In this document: positions 26,858 through 35,657 of the stretch, one piece after another
How positions within the stretch are numbered: the stretch's first letter is position 1
Layout of the letters: each line of letters opens with the position of its first letter
Source of the DNA: Mycobacterium sp.
Lineage (GTDB): Bacteria; Actinomycetota; Actinomycetes; Mycobacteriales; Mycobacteriaceae
Length of the DNA: 64,000 bases
Reading direction: 5' to 3'
Assembly (NCBI RefSeq): GCF_002863225.1
Contig: NZ_PKEK01000040.1
Span: forward strand, 62,001 to 126,000
Program-made: the position numbers and the translations under genes
The notes under the pieces: generated by a model
What the model saw: only the letters and a program-made list of their open reading frames with translations
Told to the model about the DNA's origin: nothing
The model's database searches: none

Positions 26858-27487
26858 ATGGATCTCGCATCGGTCGACGAACTGCTGACCACCACCCGCT
26901 CGGTGCGTCGACGTCTCGACCTGACCCGGCCGGTCAGTCGGGAAGTGATCATGGAATGCCTGCAGATCGCGATGCAGGCGCCGACGTCGAGCAACGCGCA
27001 GGACTGGCGGTGGCTCGTGATCACCGACGCCGGCAAGCGGGCGGCGATCGCCGAGATCTACCGGAGTATCGGCGAGCACTACCTGCCGCGGCTGGCGGCG
27101 TCGGAGTCTGATCCACAGACTCAGCGGGTGCTGCGCAGCGCACTGAGCCTCACCGAGACACTCGCCGACGTGCCGGTGCACGTTATTCCCTGTCTGCAGC
27201 GGCGATTCGACGGCAACGATCTCGTCGTCGCCTCCTCGGCCTGGGCGTCGATCATTCCGGCCGGATGGAGCTTTCTGCTCGCCCTGCGCTCCCGTGGTCT
27301 CGGATCGGTCTGGACCACAATGCATTTGGGCAGAGAACGGGAAGTGGCCGAGCTACTGGGCATTCCCGACACGGTCACCCAGGCTGCGCTGTTCCCCGTC
27401 GCCTACACGATCGGCCGTGAATTCCGGCCGGCGTCGCGGCCGCCCGCGGAGACCGTGACGTTCTGGGATGGCTGGGGCGAAAGCTGA
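26858..27487 (+). CDS. Nitroreductase family protein
   Basis: Protein of 209 residues with FMN nitroreductase features: TTRSVRRRLDLTRPV (FMN phosphate-binding RSVRR), AMQAPTSSNAQDWRWLVI, and GLGSVWTTMHLGREREVAELLGIP. These enzymes use NAD(P)H (or F420) to reduce nitro groups, quinones or enones. It directly follows the nitronate monooxygenase remnant, so the original unit probably paired two nitro-compound enzymes. AAAGGTTG precedes ATG 26858. Confidence 0.85.
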   Translation: MDLASVDELLTTTRSVRRRLDLTRPVSREVIMECLQIAMQAPTSSNAQDWRWLVITDAGKRAAIAEIYRSIGEHYLPRLAASESDPQTQRVLRSALSLTETLADVPVHVIPCLQRRFDGNDLVVASSAWASIIPAGWSFLLALRSRGLGSVWTTMHLGREREVAELLGIPDTVTQAALFPVAYTIGREFRPASRPPAETVTFWDGWGES

Positions 27488-27647
27488 CTTAGCCCGGTTA
27501 TGTTGCGGGCGGGTGAAATCGTTTCTTAGCAAAGTATTAAAGCCTGCACCCAGTGACCTTAGAGTAGGCAATTAGCGTCTCAAATAGATCGGGGTCGTCG
27601 CTGATCCTGACAATGCAGTAGCAGTATTTGGGATGGGGGAAGTTTTC

Positions 27648-28106
27648 ATGAAGGACCCGATTATCACGCCAGCTTCGTATTTGGCGCCGCGACACGCCCA
27701 CCTTCCTGTGAACTGCAGTGGCGCCGCTGTGCGCGCCCAATGCCGCCACCTCGCGACTGTGGTCACCATCACCGGTGCCGTGGATGCCAGCAACGTCGAG
27801 CAGGTCATCGATTACGCCCAGCGCTTCAACCTTCCGGACAAGCCGTTCGTTCTCGATCTGACGGGCCTCGAGTCTTTCGGGCCGCAAGCCGTGCGACTGC
27901 TGTACGCGGTCGACGACGCCTGTGCCGCCGCCGGATTGGAATGGGCGGTCATTCCCAGCCAGGCAGTCAGCCTGACCCTGCTGGTGACCCACGAGGACGT
28001 CAGCTTTCCAACCGCGGCAACGGTCCACGAGGCATTGCAGTACTTCGCCGACGCCACCAGTGCTCGGCGTCGTCTACTCCTGCCGCTCTTCAACAAGACC
28101 GCTTAG
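27648..28106 (+). CDS. STAS-domain protein without the usual phospho-acceptor
   Basis: Protein of 152 residues. The core (HLATVVTITGAVDASNVEQV, KPFVLDLTGLESFGPQAVRLL, AAAGLEWAVI) is a STAS fold like anti-sigma factor antagonists. At the position of the phosphorylated DSSG loop it has FGPQA, so it cannot be switched in the SpoIIAA manner. In M. tuberculosis Rv1904 occupies this locus and is also STAS-like. ATG 27648 has GGGGGAAG five bases upstream; the ATG at 27633 lies inside that ribosome site. The 160 bases upstream are unusually AT-rich and hold the promoter. Confidence 0.78.
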   Translation: MKDPIITPASYLAPRHAHLPVNCSGAAVRAQCRHLATVVTITGAVDASNVEQVIDYAQRFNLPDKPFVLDLTGLESFGPQAVRLLYAVDDACAAAGLEWAVIPSQAVSLTLLVTHEDVSFPTAATVHEALQYFADATSARRRLLLPLFNKTA

Positions 28107-28158
28107 TCACGCGTTCGCGCGGCGACGTACGTACCGCAGAGTCCGTATGCTGCTATCT

Positions 28159-28677
28159 GTGACGTCTAAGTCGACTCTTGCCACTGCCTCGGTGCTGACC
28201 GCTCTGGCATGGGCCGCGTCGGTGGGCACGGCCGTCGCCGACCCCACGCCCGCACCCCCGGGACCTTCCCCGGCTCCCGCGCACCCGGCCGCGCCGGCCG
28301 CCGCTCCAGCCGCCGCGAAGACGACGATCGATCACGACGGCGTGTACAACGTCGGCACCGACATCGTGCCCGGTGTCTACACCTCGGCCGGTCCGGTCCC
28401 GAACGGTGTCTGCTACTGGAAGCGGCTCGGCGAGGACGCCAAGCAGCCGTTGGACAACGCGATGAGCAAGAAGCCGCAGATCGTGCGGATCGAAGCCACC
28501 GACAAGACGTTCAAGACGAGCGGCTGCCAGGCCTGGCAGAAGAACGACGCCGCCGTCCCCGACCCGGGTAAATCCCCGGAGCAGGCCGGGTTGGGCCTGG
28601 GCATTCTGAACTCGTTGATCGGCGGCGGAAACACGTCGCCGCCGGCGAATCCCACACCCTCGACCCCGCCGAAGTAG
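28159..28677 (+). CDS. Exported Pro/Ala-rich protein (Rv1906c-like)
   Basis: Protein of 172 residues: signal peptide (TSKSTLATASVLTALAWAAS, AxA at AVA), a Pro/Ala linker, and a domain beginning IDHDGVYNVGTDIVPGVYTS and including GVCYWKRLGEDAK and CQAWQKN (two Cys). From memory this matches Rv1906c, a conserved exported protein of unknown function beside katG in M. tuberculosis. GTG 28159 is chosen because TATGCT (28146-28151) is exactly seven bases upstream, implying a leaderless mRNA, and it gives a cleaner signal peptide than ATG 28147. Confidence 0.78.
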   Translation: MTSKSTLATASVLTALAWAASVGTAVADPTPAPPGPSPAPAHPAAPAAAPAAAKTTIDHDGVYNVGTDIVPGVYTSAGPVPNGVCYWKRLGEDAKQPLDNAMSKKPQIVRIEATDKTFKTSGCQAWQKNDAAVPDPGKSPEQAGLGLGILNSLIGGGNTSPPANPTPSTPPK

Positions 28678-28698
28678 TTCGGGGCCGGTCCAGAGCGT

Positions 28699-29379
28699 AT
28701 GCAGACCGTCGAGTACACCGCCGGTCGGCTGGCGGACATTTTCGGCGATCCTTCGCAGCCCACAGTGCTGCTCTGGCATGGGCAGCAAGCCGACGCTCGC
28801 TCGTCGGTGCGGTCTCTCGCGGAACTGATTGCCGCCCGCGGCCGCTGTGTCGTCGCCGCCGACTGGAACTCCCACGCCGCCGATGGCGGCCGGGCCGATC
28901 TGCTGGCCTCGCTCCACTACACCCGGGATCGCGCTGCCGAGCCCGATGATCTGGTGCTCGTCGGATGGTCGATGGGCGGTCTCGCCGCGGCGGCGCTGAC
29001 GATCCGGGCATCCGAACTCGGCGTCACGCTCGCGCACACCGTCTGTCTGGCCGGCGCCTTCATGGTGCCCGACCCCATTTTCCACGAGCTTCCGGCAGCT
29101 CAACTCCGGGACACCGAGCGTCCAACCCCGTTCACACTGCTGCACGGATCAGCCGACCGCGTCATCCCCGTCTCGGTGGCCGACGACTTCGCCGCGGCGC
29201 TGCGGGCCACCAACTGGCCGGTGAGTGTGGTCGAGTTGGCCGCCGATCACGGGTCGATCGCCGGCGCCGCTTACGACCCGGACGCCGAGCGCTACCACGC
29301 CGCGACCGACGCGCAGTCGCTAGCCGTCGCCGCCGACGTGGCGGCGCGTATCGCCGACGCCGGCCGGCAGAGCGACTGA
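28699..29379 (+). CDS. Alpha/beta hydrolase
   Basis: Protein of 226 residues. Nucleophile elbow VLVGWSMGGLAAAAL, a charge-relay Asp in LLHGSADRVIPV and a His in LAADHGSIAG. The oxyanion WHGQQADARS loop near the N-terminus is typical of small esterase/dienelactone-like hydrolases. Substrate unknown. Its last 60 bases overlap the 3' end of the convergent lipase-like gene on the other strand. Confidence 0.75.
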   Translation: MQTVEYTAGRLADIFGDPSQPTVLLWHGQQADARSSVRSLAELIAARGRCVVAADWNSHAADGGRADLLASLHYTRDRAAEPDDLVLVGWSMGGLAAAALTIRASELGVTLAHTVCLAGAFMVPDPIFHELPAAQLRDTERPTPFTLLHGSADRVIPVSVADDFAAALRATNWPVSVVELAADHGSIAGAAYDPDAERYHAATDAQSLAVAADVAARIADAGRQSD

Positions 29380-30594
29380 CTGCGACAGCCAGGCACGCAG
29401 CTTGGCGTAGACCAGCGGGTGGTTGAGCAGGTCGAAGTGATTCAACCCGGTCAGAATCAACCCCTGCTCCGCCGCAAACGGGACGAGTCGCGTTTTGCCA
29501 ACGCCCGTAGCGCTTTTCGTTCGAACGAGATGGTCGCCGGCGAGCAACCCGAGCAGCCGCGGCGACACGGTGGTCGACACGTAGTGGTATGTGGCGTGCG
29601 GCAGGAACGGCGCCTCGCCGCAGCGGTCGCGGAGGAATTCGTCGGGGTCGGCGTCCAGCCAGTCCTCGTCCAGGCAGGCGCCGAAGCGCAAATCCTTCAC
29701 CCCGTCGCTGCGGGCGTTCAAGAAGTCCGCGATGGCCCGGGTTTCGGGTAGCTTCGCCAGCGCCCACGCTGCGATGTTGACACCTTTTTCCAGGTCGGCG
29801 CCGAGGTGCGGCGACCCCAGGCACACCACCCGCGTCACATCGTCGGTCCAGGCATGCTCCTGCTCCGTGCCGTAGTGGCATGCGCTGCGCGCGACCAGTC
29901 CGCCCATCGAGTGGCCCACCAGTACAAGCTCGGTGACGGGGACCGGCCAGTGAGCGTGCAGGAGCTCCAGAATGTCGGCCATCGTTCGGCCGTTGACGGA
30001 GATGTGTAGTCCGCTGTTGTAGCGCAACAGTATTGGGCTGTAACCGAGCTCTTCGTGCAACCGCTCCCCGTAGCTGCGGCCGTCGTCGGTTTCGCGTGGT
30101 GCACGCGACCACGCCCGCTCGGTCATGCACCAGCCGTGCACGAAGACGACCACCCGCCCAGTCGCAGCCGGATACGCCGCCGCCAGTGCCTCGCTCGTCA
30201 GAGCCACCGATCTGCCGTCGTGGCGGACCACCATCGCGCCGGCCAACGGATTCTCGTGATCGGCCAACTCGTCGCCGTAGATGCCGTTGACCGCGGCCAG
30301 GAACGCGCCGACGGAGTCGCTGCGTGACTCCAGTGGCTCGTCGACCTCGTTGCCCCAGATCTCGCTGGCCACCAGCCCCGCCACGCGGCTCGCGCCACGC
30401 AACCCCCGATCCACGCCGGTGTAGATCGCGCCGGAAATTCCGTCGTGGATCGTCCTGGTCGGTGCCGCGGACGGTCCGATCGAATTGAAGACGCGGGTGG
30501 CGATGCCGGAGTGCATTCCGCGTACCAACGCCGTCAGCACCGTCGAGGCCTCCCCTGCCAGTTCGCCGACAGCACGGATATCGCTGCGTTGCAT
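29320..30594 (-). CDS. Alpha/beta hydrolase, PGAP1/lipase-like
   Basis: Protein of 424 residues with a long N-terminal region (about 150 residues, helical, Ala/Gly-rich) before a hydrolase core: VVVFVHGWCMTERAW (oxyanion hole), LVLVGHSMGGLVARSACHYG (nucleophile Ser), VCLGSPHLGADLEKGV, and a late NHFDLLNHP (His). This pattern fits triacylglycerol lipase or PGAP1-type esterases. I start at ATG 30594 (MQRSDIRAV) with GGAGGGGG about five bases upstream, not at 30624. Its C-terminus is encoded across 60 bases that also encode the end of the 28699 gene in antisense. Confidence 0.78.
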   Translation of the reverse strand: MQRSDIRAVGELAGEASTVLTALVRGMHSGIATRVFNSIGPSAAPTRTIHDGISGAIYTGVDRGLRGASRVAGLVASEIWGNEVDEPLESRSDSVGAFLAAVNGIYGDELADHENPLAGAMVVRHDGRSVALTSEALAAAYPAATGRVVVFVHGWCMTERAWSRAPRETDDGRSYGERLHEELGYSPILLRYNSGLHISVNGRTMADILELLHAHWPVPVTELVLVGHSMGGLVARSACHYGTEQEHAWTDDVTRVVCLGSPHLGADLEKGVNIAAWALAKLPETRAIADFLNARSDGVKDLRFGACLDEDWLDADPDEFLRDRCGEAPFLPHATYHYVSTTVSPRLLGLLAGDHLVRTKSATGVGKTRLVPFAAEQGLILTGLNHFDLLNHPLVYAKLRAWLSQSVALPAGVGDTRRHVGGDG

Positions 30595-30693
30595 ATGGCC
30601 CCCTCCGGGGTCGACAGATGTCAAGATGGCCTGGCAACCTCGCTAGCTGCTCGAATCCCGTCCTGGATTCTCCCCTGAGCTGCCAGTTTGTTG

Positions 30694-30720
30694 AGTCAGT
30701 ATACAAACGTTTACTGTATT
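30694..30720. promoter_or_regulatory. Imperfect AT-rich palindrome before fadE
   Basis: AAACGTTT (30705-30712) is a perfect 8-base palindrome flanked by GTATAC on the left and, after three bases, GTAT on the right. It lies 62 bases before the fadE ATG and 100 bases before the divergent hydrolase start, a position expected for a TetR-type operator. The cognate regulator is unknown. Confidence 0.45.
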
Positions 30721-30781
30721 TACCAGTGGCTGAACTCGTTGGCCGTGACCTGGATGCGGCGCAACGCCTGATAGGAGCCTG

Positions 30782-31999
30782 ATGGACGCGACCTTTTCGC
30801 TGGAATTGCCCGACGAAGTGGTGGAAGTCCGCGACTGGGTGCACGAGTTCGCCGACACGGTGATCCGGCCCGCGGCCGCCGAGTGGGACGAGCGGGAAGA
30901 GACTCCGTGGCCGATCATTCAAGAGGCCGCCAAGGTCGGGCTCTACACCCCGGACCTGTTCGCGCAGATGGCCGGCGAGGCCAGTGGGTTGGGTATGCCG
31001 ACGGTCTTCGAGGAGATGTTCTGGGGTGACGCGGGTATCGCGTTGTCCATCATGGCCACCGGGTTGGCGGCGGCCGCCCTGGCCGCCAACGGAACCCCGC
31101 AACAGATCGGCGAGTGGCTGCCCCAGATGTTCGGCAGCCCCGGCGATCCTCAACTGGCGGCGTTCTGTTCCTCAGAACCCGGCGCCGGCTCGGACGTCGG
31201 TGCGGTTCGCACCCGGGCCAAGTACGACGAAGCCTCCGACCAGTGGATCCTCAACGGAACCAAGACGTGGGCGACCAACGGCGGAATCGCCAACGTCCAC
31301 GTCGTGGTGGCGTCGGTCGAACCCGAGTTGGGCACCCGGGGTCAGGCGACGTTCATCGTGCCGCCCGGAACGAAAGGCCTGTCGCAGGGCCAGAAGTTCA
31401 AAAAGCACGGCATCAGGGCATCGCACACCGCCGAGGTGGTGCTCGACGACGTCCGCTTGCCCGGTGAGCTGATTCTCGGCGGCCGCGAGAAATTCGAGGG
31501 CCGGATCGCCAGGATCAAGGAAGGGCATCGCACCTCGAGTCAGGCCGCGATGATGACCTTCGAGCGGACCCGTCCTACCGTGGGTGCGATGGCTCTGGGC
31601 ATTGCCCGCGCCGCCTACGAGTACGCGCTCGAATACTCCGGTCAGCGCGAGCAGTTCGGTCGCAAGATCGCCGAATTCCAGGCTGTCGCTTTCAAATTGG
31701 CGGACATGAAGAGCCGTATCGACGCATCCCGGATGCTGGTGTGGCGGGCCAGCTGGATGCAGCGCAACAACAAGGCGTTCACATCAGCCGAGGGATCGAT
31801 GGCGAAGCTCTACGCCAGTGAGACCGCGGTGTACGTCACCGATGAGGCCATTCAGATTCTCGGTGGCAACGGTTACACCCGCGACTACCCGGTCGAGCGG
31901 ATGCACCGAGATGCCAAGATCTTCACGATCTTTGAGGGCACCAGCGAAATTCAGCGACTGGTGATCGGCCGGGCGCTGACTGGTCTGCCGATCCGCTGA
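30782..31999 (+). CDS. Acyl-CoA dehydrogenase (FadE)
   Basis: Protein of 405 residues, normal family length. FAD/substrate signature [46 protein letters not shown] and the C-terminal [28 protein letters not shown] carrying the catalytic base Glu as in medium-chain enzymes. It oxidises acyl-CoA to trans-2-enoyl-CoA in beta-oxidation, passing electrons to ETF. AGGAG lies about five bases before ATG 30782. No other beta-oxidation gene is adjacent, so the chain length or branched/sterol side-chain specificity is open. Confidence 0.88.
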   Translation: MDATFSLELPDEVVEVRDWVHEFADTVIRPAAAEWDEREETPWPIIQEAAKVGLYTPDLFAQMAGEASGLGMPTVFEEMFWGDAGIALSIMATGLAAAALAANGTPQQIGEWLPQMFGSPGDPQLAAFCSSEPGAGSDVGAVRTRAKYDEASDQWILNGTKTWATNGGIANVHVVVASVEPELGTRGQATFIVPPGTKGLSQGQKFKKHGIRASHTAEVVLDDVRLPGELILGGREKFEGRIARIKEGHRTSSQAAMMTFERTRPTVGAMALGIARAAYEYALEYSGQREQFGRKIAEFQAVAFKLADMKSRIDASRMLVWRASWMQRNNKAFTSAEGSMAKLYASETAVYVTDEAIQILGGNGYTRDYPVERMHRDAKIFTIFEGTSEIQRLVIGRALTGLPIR

Positions 32000-32008
32000 C
32001 ACCGGCCC

Positions 32009-32602
32009 CTAGTGAGCGGCGTGCGCCTCGTCGGCGGCGCCGTTGAGGGCCAGCCCTTCGTCCCAGTCGGTGCCGTCGTGGCCGTCGACATGCTCCTCGG
32101 CGGCCGGCGGCCCGGCCTCGAACTCACCTTCGTCCAGCCCTGCCACCACCCGGATCGCCGCGATCAACTGTTCGACCAGCGGCGTCTCCGCGGCGGTGGG
32201 CGTACCGCCCTGCTCGAGCTCGTCGGGCAGTTCACGCCGCAGCCCGAAACCGTTGGCCGCCTCGTGCGCGGACAGCTTCGCGTGTACGCGGGCGTTGTAA
32301 AGCTGTTGTCCCAGAGTTGATCCGGGCGCGTCGGCCGCGCGCTCCATCAGATCGTCGTAGCGGCGACGGACGTCGCTGAGCGCCATCATCACGGTGGGAG
32401 ACGGCCTGCTGTGGCTTGCCGCCTCGGTCAGCGCGGCGCGTAGCTTGCGCATACCGGAGAGCACGATCTCGGCCCGCTTGTGGAATTTCTTGTCTTCGGG
32501 AAACGGCAGCGAGTCGATGGCCGCCCGGTACATGTGCATCGCCGCGTCGGCAAGGTTCACGATGGTCTGCGCTTCACCTTCGTGCTGATCGAATTCGCCC
32601 AT
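32009..32602 (-). CDS. HTH-like regulatory protein of unknown role, paralogue 1
   Basis: Protein of 197 residues. An N-terminal helical domain (LADAAMHMYRAAIDSLPF, AEIVLSGMRKLRAALTEAA, LSDVRRRYDDLMERAADAP) precedes a degenerate XRE-type helix-turn-helix (LGQQLYNARVHAKLSAHEAA, ELPDELEQGGTPTAAE) and an acidic C-terminal tail rich in Asp/Glu/His. A clear paralogue lies at 52477, which shares the same architecture. DNA binding is inferred from the helix pattern only. It converges with fadE, 9 bases apart. Confidence 0.65.
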   Translation of the reverse strand: MGEFDQHEGEAQTIVNLADAAMHMYRAAIDSLPFPEDKKFHKRAEIVLSGMRKLRAALTEAASHSRPSPTVMMALSDVRRRYDDLMERAADAPGSTLGQQLYNARVHAKLSAHEAANGFGLRRELPDELEQGGTPTAAETPLVEQLIAAIRVVAGLDEGEFEAGPPAAEEHVDGHDGTDWDEGLALNGAADEAHAAH

Positions 32603-32759
32603 AACCCCTCAACTCGTTGATGGTGTCGGCTCAGTCCGCGACAGGCCGCCAACACTTCCGCTCCGACAGCTGCTCGGAAGAGGTTATGGGTAACAGCGTC
32701 GACTCGACAACAGTAGTGCGCTCCCGGTTGATCGGCAGCCCTGTCTTCGTCGTGCCAGA

Positions 32760-32776
32760 ACGCGGGTAACCCGCGT
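32760..32776 (+). promoter_or_regulatory. Perfect palindrome overlapping the -35 region
   Basis: ACGCGGGT and ACCCGCGT are perfect 8-base inverted repeats around a single A. With TAACAC (32795-32800) as the -10 box seven bases before ATG 32808, the palindrome covers the -35 position, so a repressor or sigma-competitor site is likely. Confidence 0.5.
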
Positions 32777-32807
32777 CCGCGCCACGGGCCCGTGTAACAC
32801 TGCCGTA

Positions 32808-33722
32808 ATGGCATATTCGATTGCTCGCCCCAAGCTGGAGGGCAACATCGCGGTCGGCGAAGACCGTCAGCTGGGTTTCGCGGAATTCGGCGATCCGCAG
32901 GGGCGCCCGATCTTCTGGCTGCACGGCACTCCCGGCGCTCGTCGGCAGATTCCGGCCGAGGCCCGCGCCTACGCCGAGGACCATCACATTCGCCTGATCG
33001 GAATCGACCGGCCGGGTATCGGATCGTCGACCCCCCATCAATACGAAAACGTCCTTGCTTTCGCCGACGATCTGCGGACGGCCGCCGACACGCTGGGCAT
33101 CGACAAGATGATCGTGATCGGGTTGTCCGGGGGCGGTCCCTACACGCTGGCCTGCGCCGCCGCGATGCCCGAGCGGGTGATCGCCGTCGGAGTGCTGGGC
33201 GGGGTGGCGCCGACCGTCGGTCCCGAAGCCATCGGCGGCGGACTGATGGCACTCGGCTCCTACGTTGCGCCGCTGTTGTCCGTTGCCGGGCTTCCGATCC
33301 GGCTGGCGGCGGCCGGTTTCATCCGGCTGCTGAAGCCGGTCGCCGAGCCGGCGCTGTACCTGTATGCCGGGGTGTCCCCCGAGGGTGATCGCCGGCTGCT
33401 GGTACGGCCGGAGTTCAAGGCGATGTTCCTCGACGATCTGCTCAACGGGTCGCGTAAACAGTTGGCGGCGCCGTTCGCCGACATCGTCGTGTTCGCCAAG
33501 GACTGGGGCTTTCGACTCGACGAGGTGAAAATCCCGGTCCGCTGGTGGCACGGCGACCGCGACCACATCGTCCCGTTCGCCCACGGGCAGCATGTCGTCA
33601 GCGGGCTGCCCGACGCGGAGCTCTACACGCTGCCCGGTGAAAGTCATCTCGCCGGTCTCGGTTTCGCCGAAGAAATCCTGCGCACGATGATCGAGTTGTG
33701 GGACAGCATCGAAGAGAAGTGA
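32808..33722 (+). CDS. Alpha/beta hydrolase
   Basis: Protein of 304 residues: HGTPGARRQIPAEARAYAE (oxyanion loop), RLIGIDRPGIGSSTPHQY, nucleophile VIGLSGGGPYTLACAAA, Asp in WWHGDRDHIVPFAHG and His in LPGESHLAGLG. It resembles epoxide-hydrolase/lipase-like mycobacterial hydrolases; substrate unknown. The ATG appears leaderless (TAACAC at 32795-32800, seven bases upstream), with a palindrome at the -35 position. The 205 bases before it hold this promoter and no gene. Confidence 0.78.
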   Translation: MAYSIARPKLEGNIAVGEDRQLGFAEFGDPQGRPIFWLHGTPGARRQIPAEARAYAEDHHIRLIGIDRPGIGSSTPHQYENVLAFADDLRTAADTLGIDKMIVIGLSGGGPYTLACAAAMPERVIAVGVLGGVAPTVGPEAIGGGLMALGSYVAPLLSVAGLPIRLAAAGFIRLLKPVAEPALYLYAGVSPEGDRRLLVRPEFKAMFLDDLLNGSRKQLAAPFADIVVFAKDWGFRLDEVKIPVRWWHGDRDHIVPFAHGQHVVSGLPDAELYTLPGESHLAGLGFAEEILRTMIELWDSIEEK

Positions 33723-33766
33723 ATTCCGGTGTGCGACCAACACCGTCGCACGCCATGTGGTAAACG

Positions 33767-35041
33767 GTGCGAGTGCCTGCAAACCAGCCGCTCACCAAAG
33801 ATCAGCGCAACTCTTTCATCGCCGCACTGCTGGGCTGGACGATGGACGCCTTCGACTACTTCCTCGTGGTCCTCGTCTATGCCGACATCGCAAAAACGTT
33901 CCACCACACCAAGGCCGAAGTCGCGTTCCTGACCACCGCGACATTGCTGATGCGCCCGGTGGGTGCGTTGCTGTTCGGACTCTGGGCCGACCGGGTCGGT
34001 CGGCGCCTCCCGCTGATGGTCGACGTGATCTTCTACTCGGTGGTCGGATTCCTGTGCGCCTTCGCGCCGAACTTCACCGTGTTGGTCGTCCTGCGACTGC
34101 TGTACGGGATCGGAATGGGCGGCGAATGGGGTTTGGGCGCAGCGCTTGCGATGGAAAAGGTCCCGGTGGAACGCCGGGGATTCTTCTCCGGCTTGCTGCA
34201 GGAGGGCTACGCCTTCGGCTATCTGCTGGCAACGGTCGCGTCGCTGCTCGTGGTCGATCAGCTCGGGCTGTCCTGGCGCTGGCTGTTCGGCCTGAGCGTC
34301 ATTCCGGCGTTCATCAGCCTGATCATCCGCTACCGCGTGCAGGAATCCGAGGTCTGGGAAGCCGAGCAAGCCCGAATGAAGTTGACGCGCACCCGGATTC
34401 GCGATGTCCTGCGGGACGCCGCTGTTGTCCGGCGGTTCGTCTACCTGGTGCTGCTGATGGCGGCGTTCAACTGGATGAGTCACGGCACCCAGGACGTCTA
34501 TCCGACGTTTCTGTCGGCCACCCACGACGCGGGGGCTGGGCTGTCGCACGCGACCGCGAAATGGATTGTGGTGACCTACAACATCGGTGCGATCGCGGGC
34601 GGGCTGATCTTCGGATCGCTGTCCCAGCGTTACGGTCGACGCCACACCGTGGTGTTCTGCGCGGTGCTGGGCTTGCCGATCGTGCCGCTGTTCGCCTACT
34701 CGCATTCGGCGGCGATGCTGTGCCTGGGCTCGTTTCTGATGCAGTTCGCCGTGCAGGGCGCCTGGGGTGTCATCCCCGCGCACCTGACCGAGATGTCGCC
34801 GGATGCCATTCGCGGCTTCTATCCCGGTGTCACCTACCAGCTGGGAAACCTGCTGGCGGCGTTCAACCTGCCGATTCAGGAGCGGCTGGCCGAGACCCGC
34901 GGCTACCCCTTCGCGTTGGCCGCGACCATCGGTCCCGTGCTGATAGCGGTCGCCGTGTTGACGGCGATCGGCAAAGACGCCACCGGAATCCGCTTCGGCA
35001 GTAGCGAAAGTAGTGCGACCGGCGTGGTGGACGGCCGATAG
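33767..35041 (+). CDS. nanT: MFS transporter, sialate/carboxylate (NanT-like)
   Basis: Protein of 424 residues with twelve predicted helices. The N-terminal [22 protein letters not shown] and the loop [16 protein letters not shown] (D-R-x-G-R/K signature) match the JEN/NanT branch of sugar-acid transporters. In M. tuberculosis the gene in the equivalent place (Rv1902c) is called nanT, but no sialic-acid catabolic genes are visible here, so the substrate is uncertain. Starts at GTG 33767 or GTG 33773 are possible; TAAACG (33761-33766) would fit leaderless initiation at 33773. Downstream, a three-gene membrane operon follows after 10 bases. Confidence 0.78.
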   Translation: MRVPANQPLTKDQRNSFIAALLGWTMDAFDYFLVVLVYADIAKTFHHTKAEVAFLTTATLLMRPVGALLFGLWADRVGRRLPLMVDVIFYSVVGFLCAFAPNFTVLVVLRLLYGIGMGGEWGLGAALAMEKVPVERRGFFSGLLQEGYAFGYLLATVASLLVVDQLGLSWRWLFGLSVIPAFISLIIRYRVQESEVWEAEQARMKLTRTRIRDVLRDAAVVRRFVYLVLLMAAFNWMSHGTQDVYPTFLSATHDAGAGLSHATAKWIVVTYNIGAIAGGLIFGSLSQRYGRRHTVVFCAVLGLPIVPLFAYSHSAAMLCLGSFLMQFAVQGAWGVIPAHLTEMSPDAIRGFYPGVTYQLGNLLAAFNLPIQERLAETRGYPFALAATIGPVLIAVAVLTAIGKDATGIRFGSSESSATGVVDGR

Positions 35042-35051
35042 GCTCAGCGGT

Positions 35052-35657
35052 ATGTCCGGCGGCCTCAAAGGCTTCATTCGCGGCGAACTGGCTCAGCTGA
35101 AACTTCCGCAGCTGTGGCACCTGGTCGCGGGCGCGATCATCGCGGTGGCCGCACTGTTCGGCGGCCTGGATGACGTGGACGCCAAACCGGTCGTGTTCAA
35201 CGTCGGCCAGCCCTACAGCGACGGCGAATTCACCCTCACCGTCAAGAGGGCGCTGCTGTTCGACGAGATTCGTGCGGGCAAACACGTGGTCGCCGCGGCC
35301 AAGCCCGGATACGACTACCTCGCGGTGGCGAGCACCGTCCGCAACGACGGACCGATCCGTGGCGGACTGAGCATGGGCGCGCGCGACGAAGAGTTCGACC
35401 TGCGGGAGCCGCACAAGGAGTACGTCGGAGCATTTCGGATCGCCGACGCGTCGATCGTCTCGTCGCTGGGCCCCAAGATATCCGACGATCTGTTGTTCGT
35501 CTGGAAGCTGCCGAACGGTGAGGTCAAGCCCGGTTCCCTTGTGACGCTGCGGGTTTGGAAGAAAGAACTGCGGGAGATGATCGTGACGTACGGCAAGGAC
35601 TGGCTGTCCAGCGAGACCAGCTCCGCGCAGATCACCTTGCCGGTGGTGAAGCGATGA
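35052..35657 (+). CDS. Single-pass membrane protein with extracellular beta domain (operon gene 1)
   Basis: Protein of 201 residues. A cytosolic start (MSGGLKGFIRGELAQLKL), one membrane helix (LVAGAIIAVAALFGGLDD) and an extracellular part predicted mostly as beta strands (EFTLTVKRALLF, DYLAVASTVRNDGPIRGG, LFVWKLPNGEVKPGSLVTLR), similar in rhythm to DUF4352-type immunoglobulin-like domains. No family with known function is recognised. Start ATG 35052 appears leaderless; the -10 box TAGGCT (35039-35044) begins on the stop codon of the nanT-like gene. Confidence 0.72.
   Translation: MSGGLKGFIRGELAQLKLPQLWHLVAGAIIAVAALFGGLDDVDAKPVVFNVGQPYSDGEFTLTVKRALLFDEIRAGKHVVAAAKPGYDYLAVASTVRNDGPIRGGLSMGARDEEFDLREPHKEYVGAFRIADASIVSSLGPKISDDLLFVWKLPNGEVKPGSLVTLRVWKKELREMIVTYGKDWLSSETSSAQITLPVVKR

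Noticed and set aside
29162..31153. A 663-codon minus-strand frame
   Set aside because: Overlaps fadE, the lipase-like gene and a hydrolase in the wrong frames; composition is Arg/Pro-rich.
33644..35077. A 477-codon minus-strand frame
   Set aside because: Antisense to the nanT-like transporter; Gln/Arg/Asp-rich, no motif.
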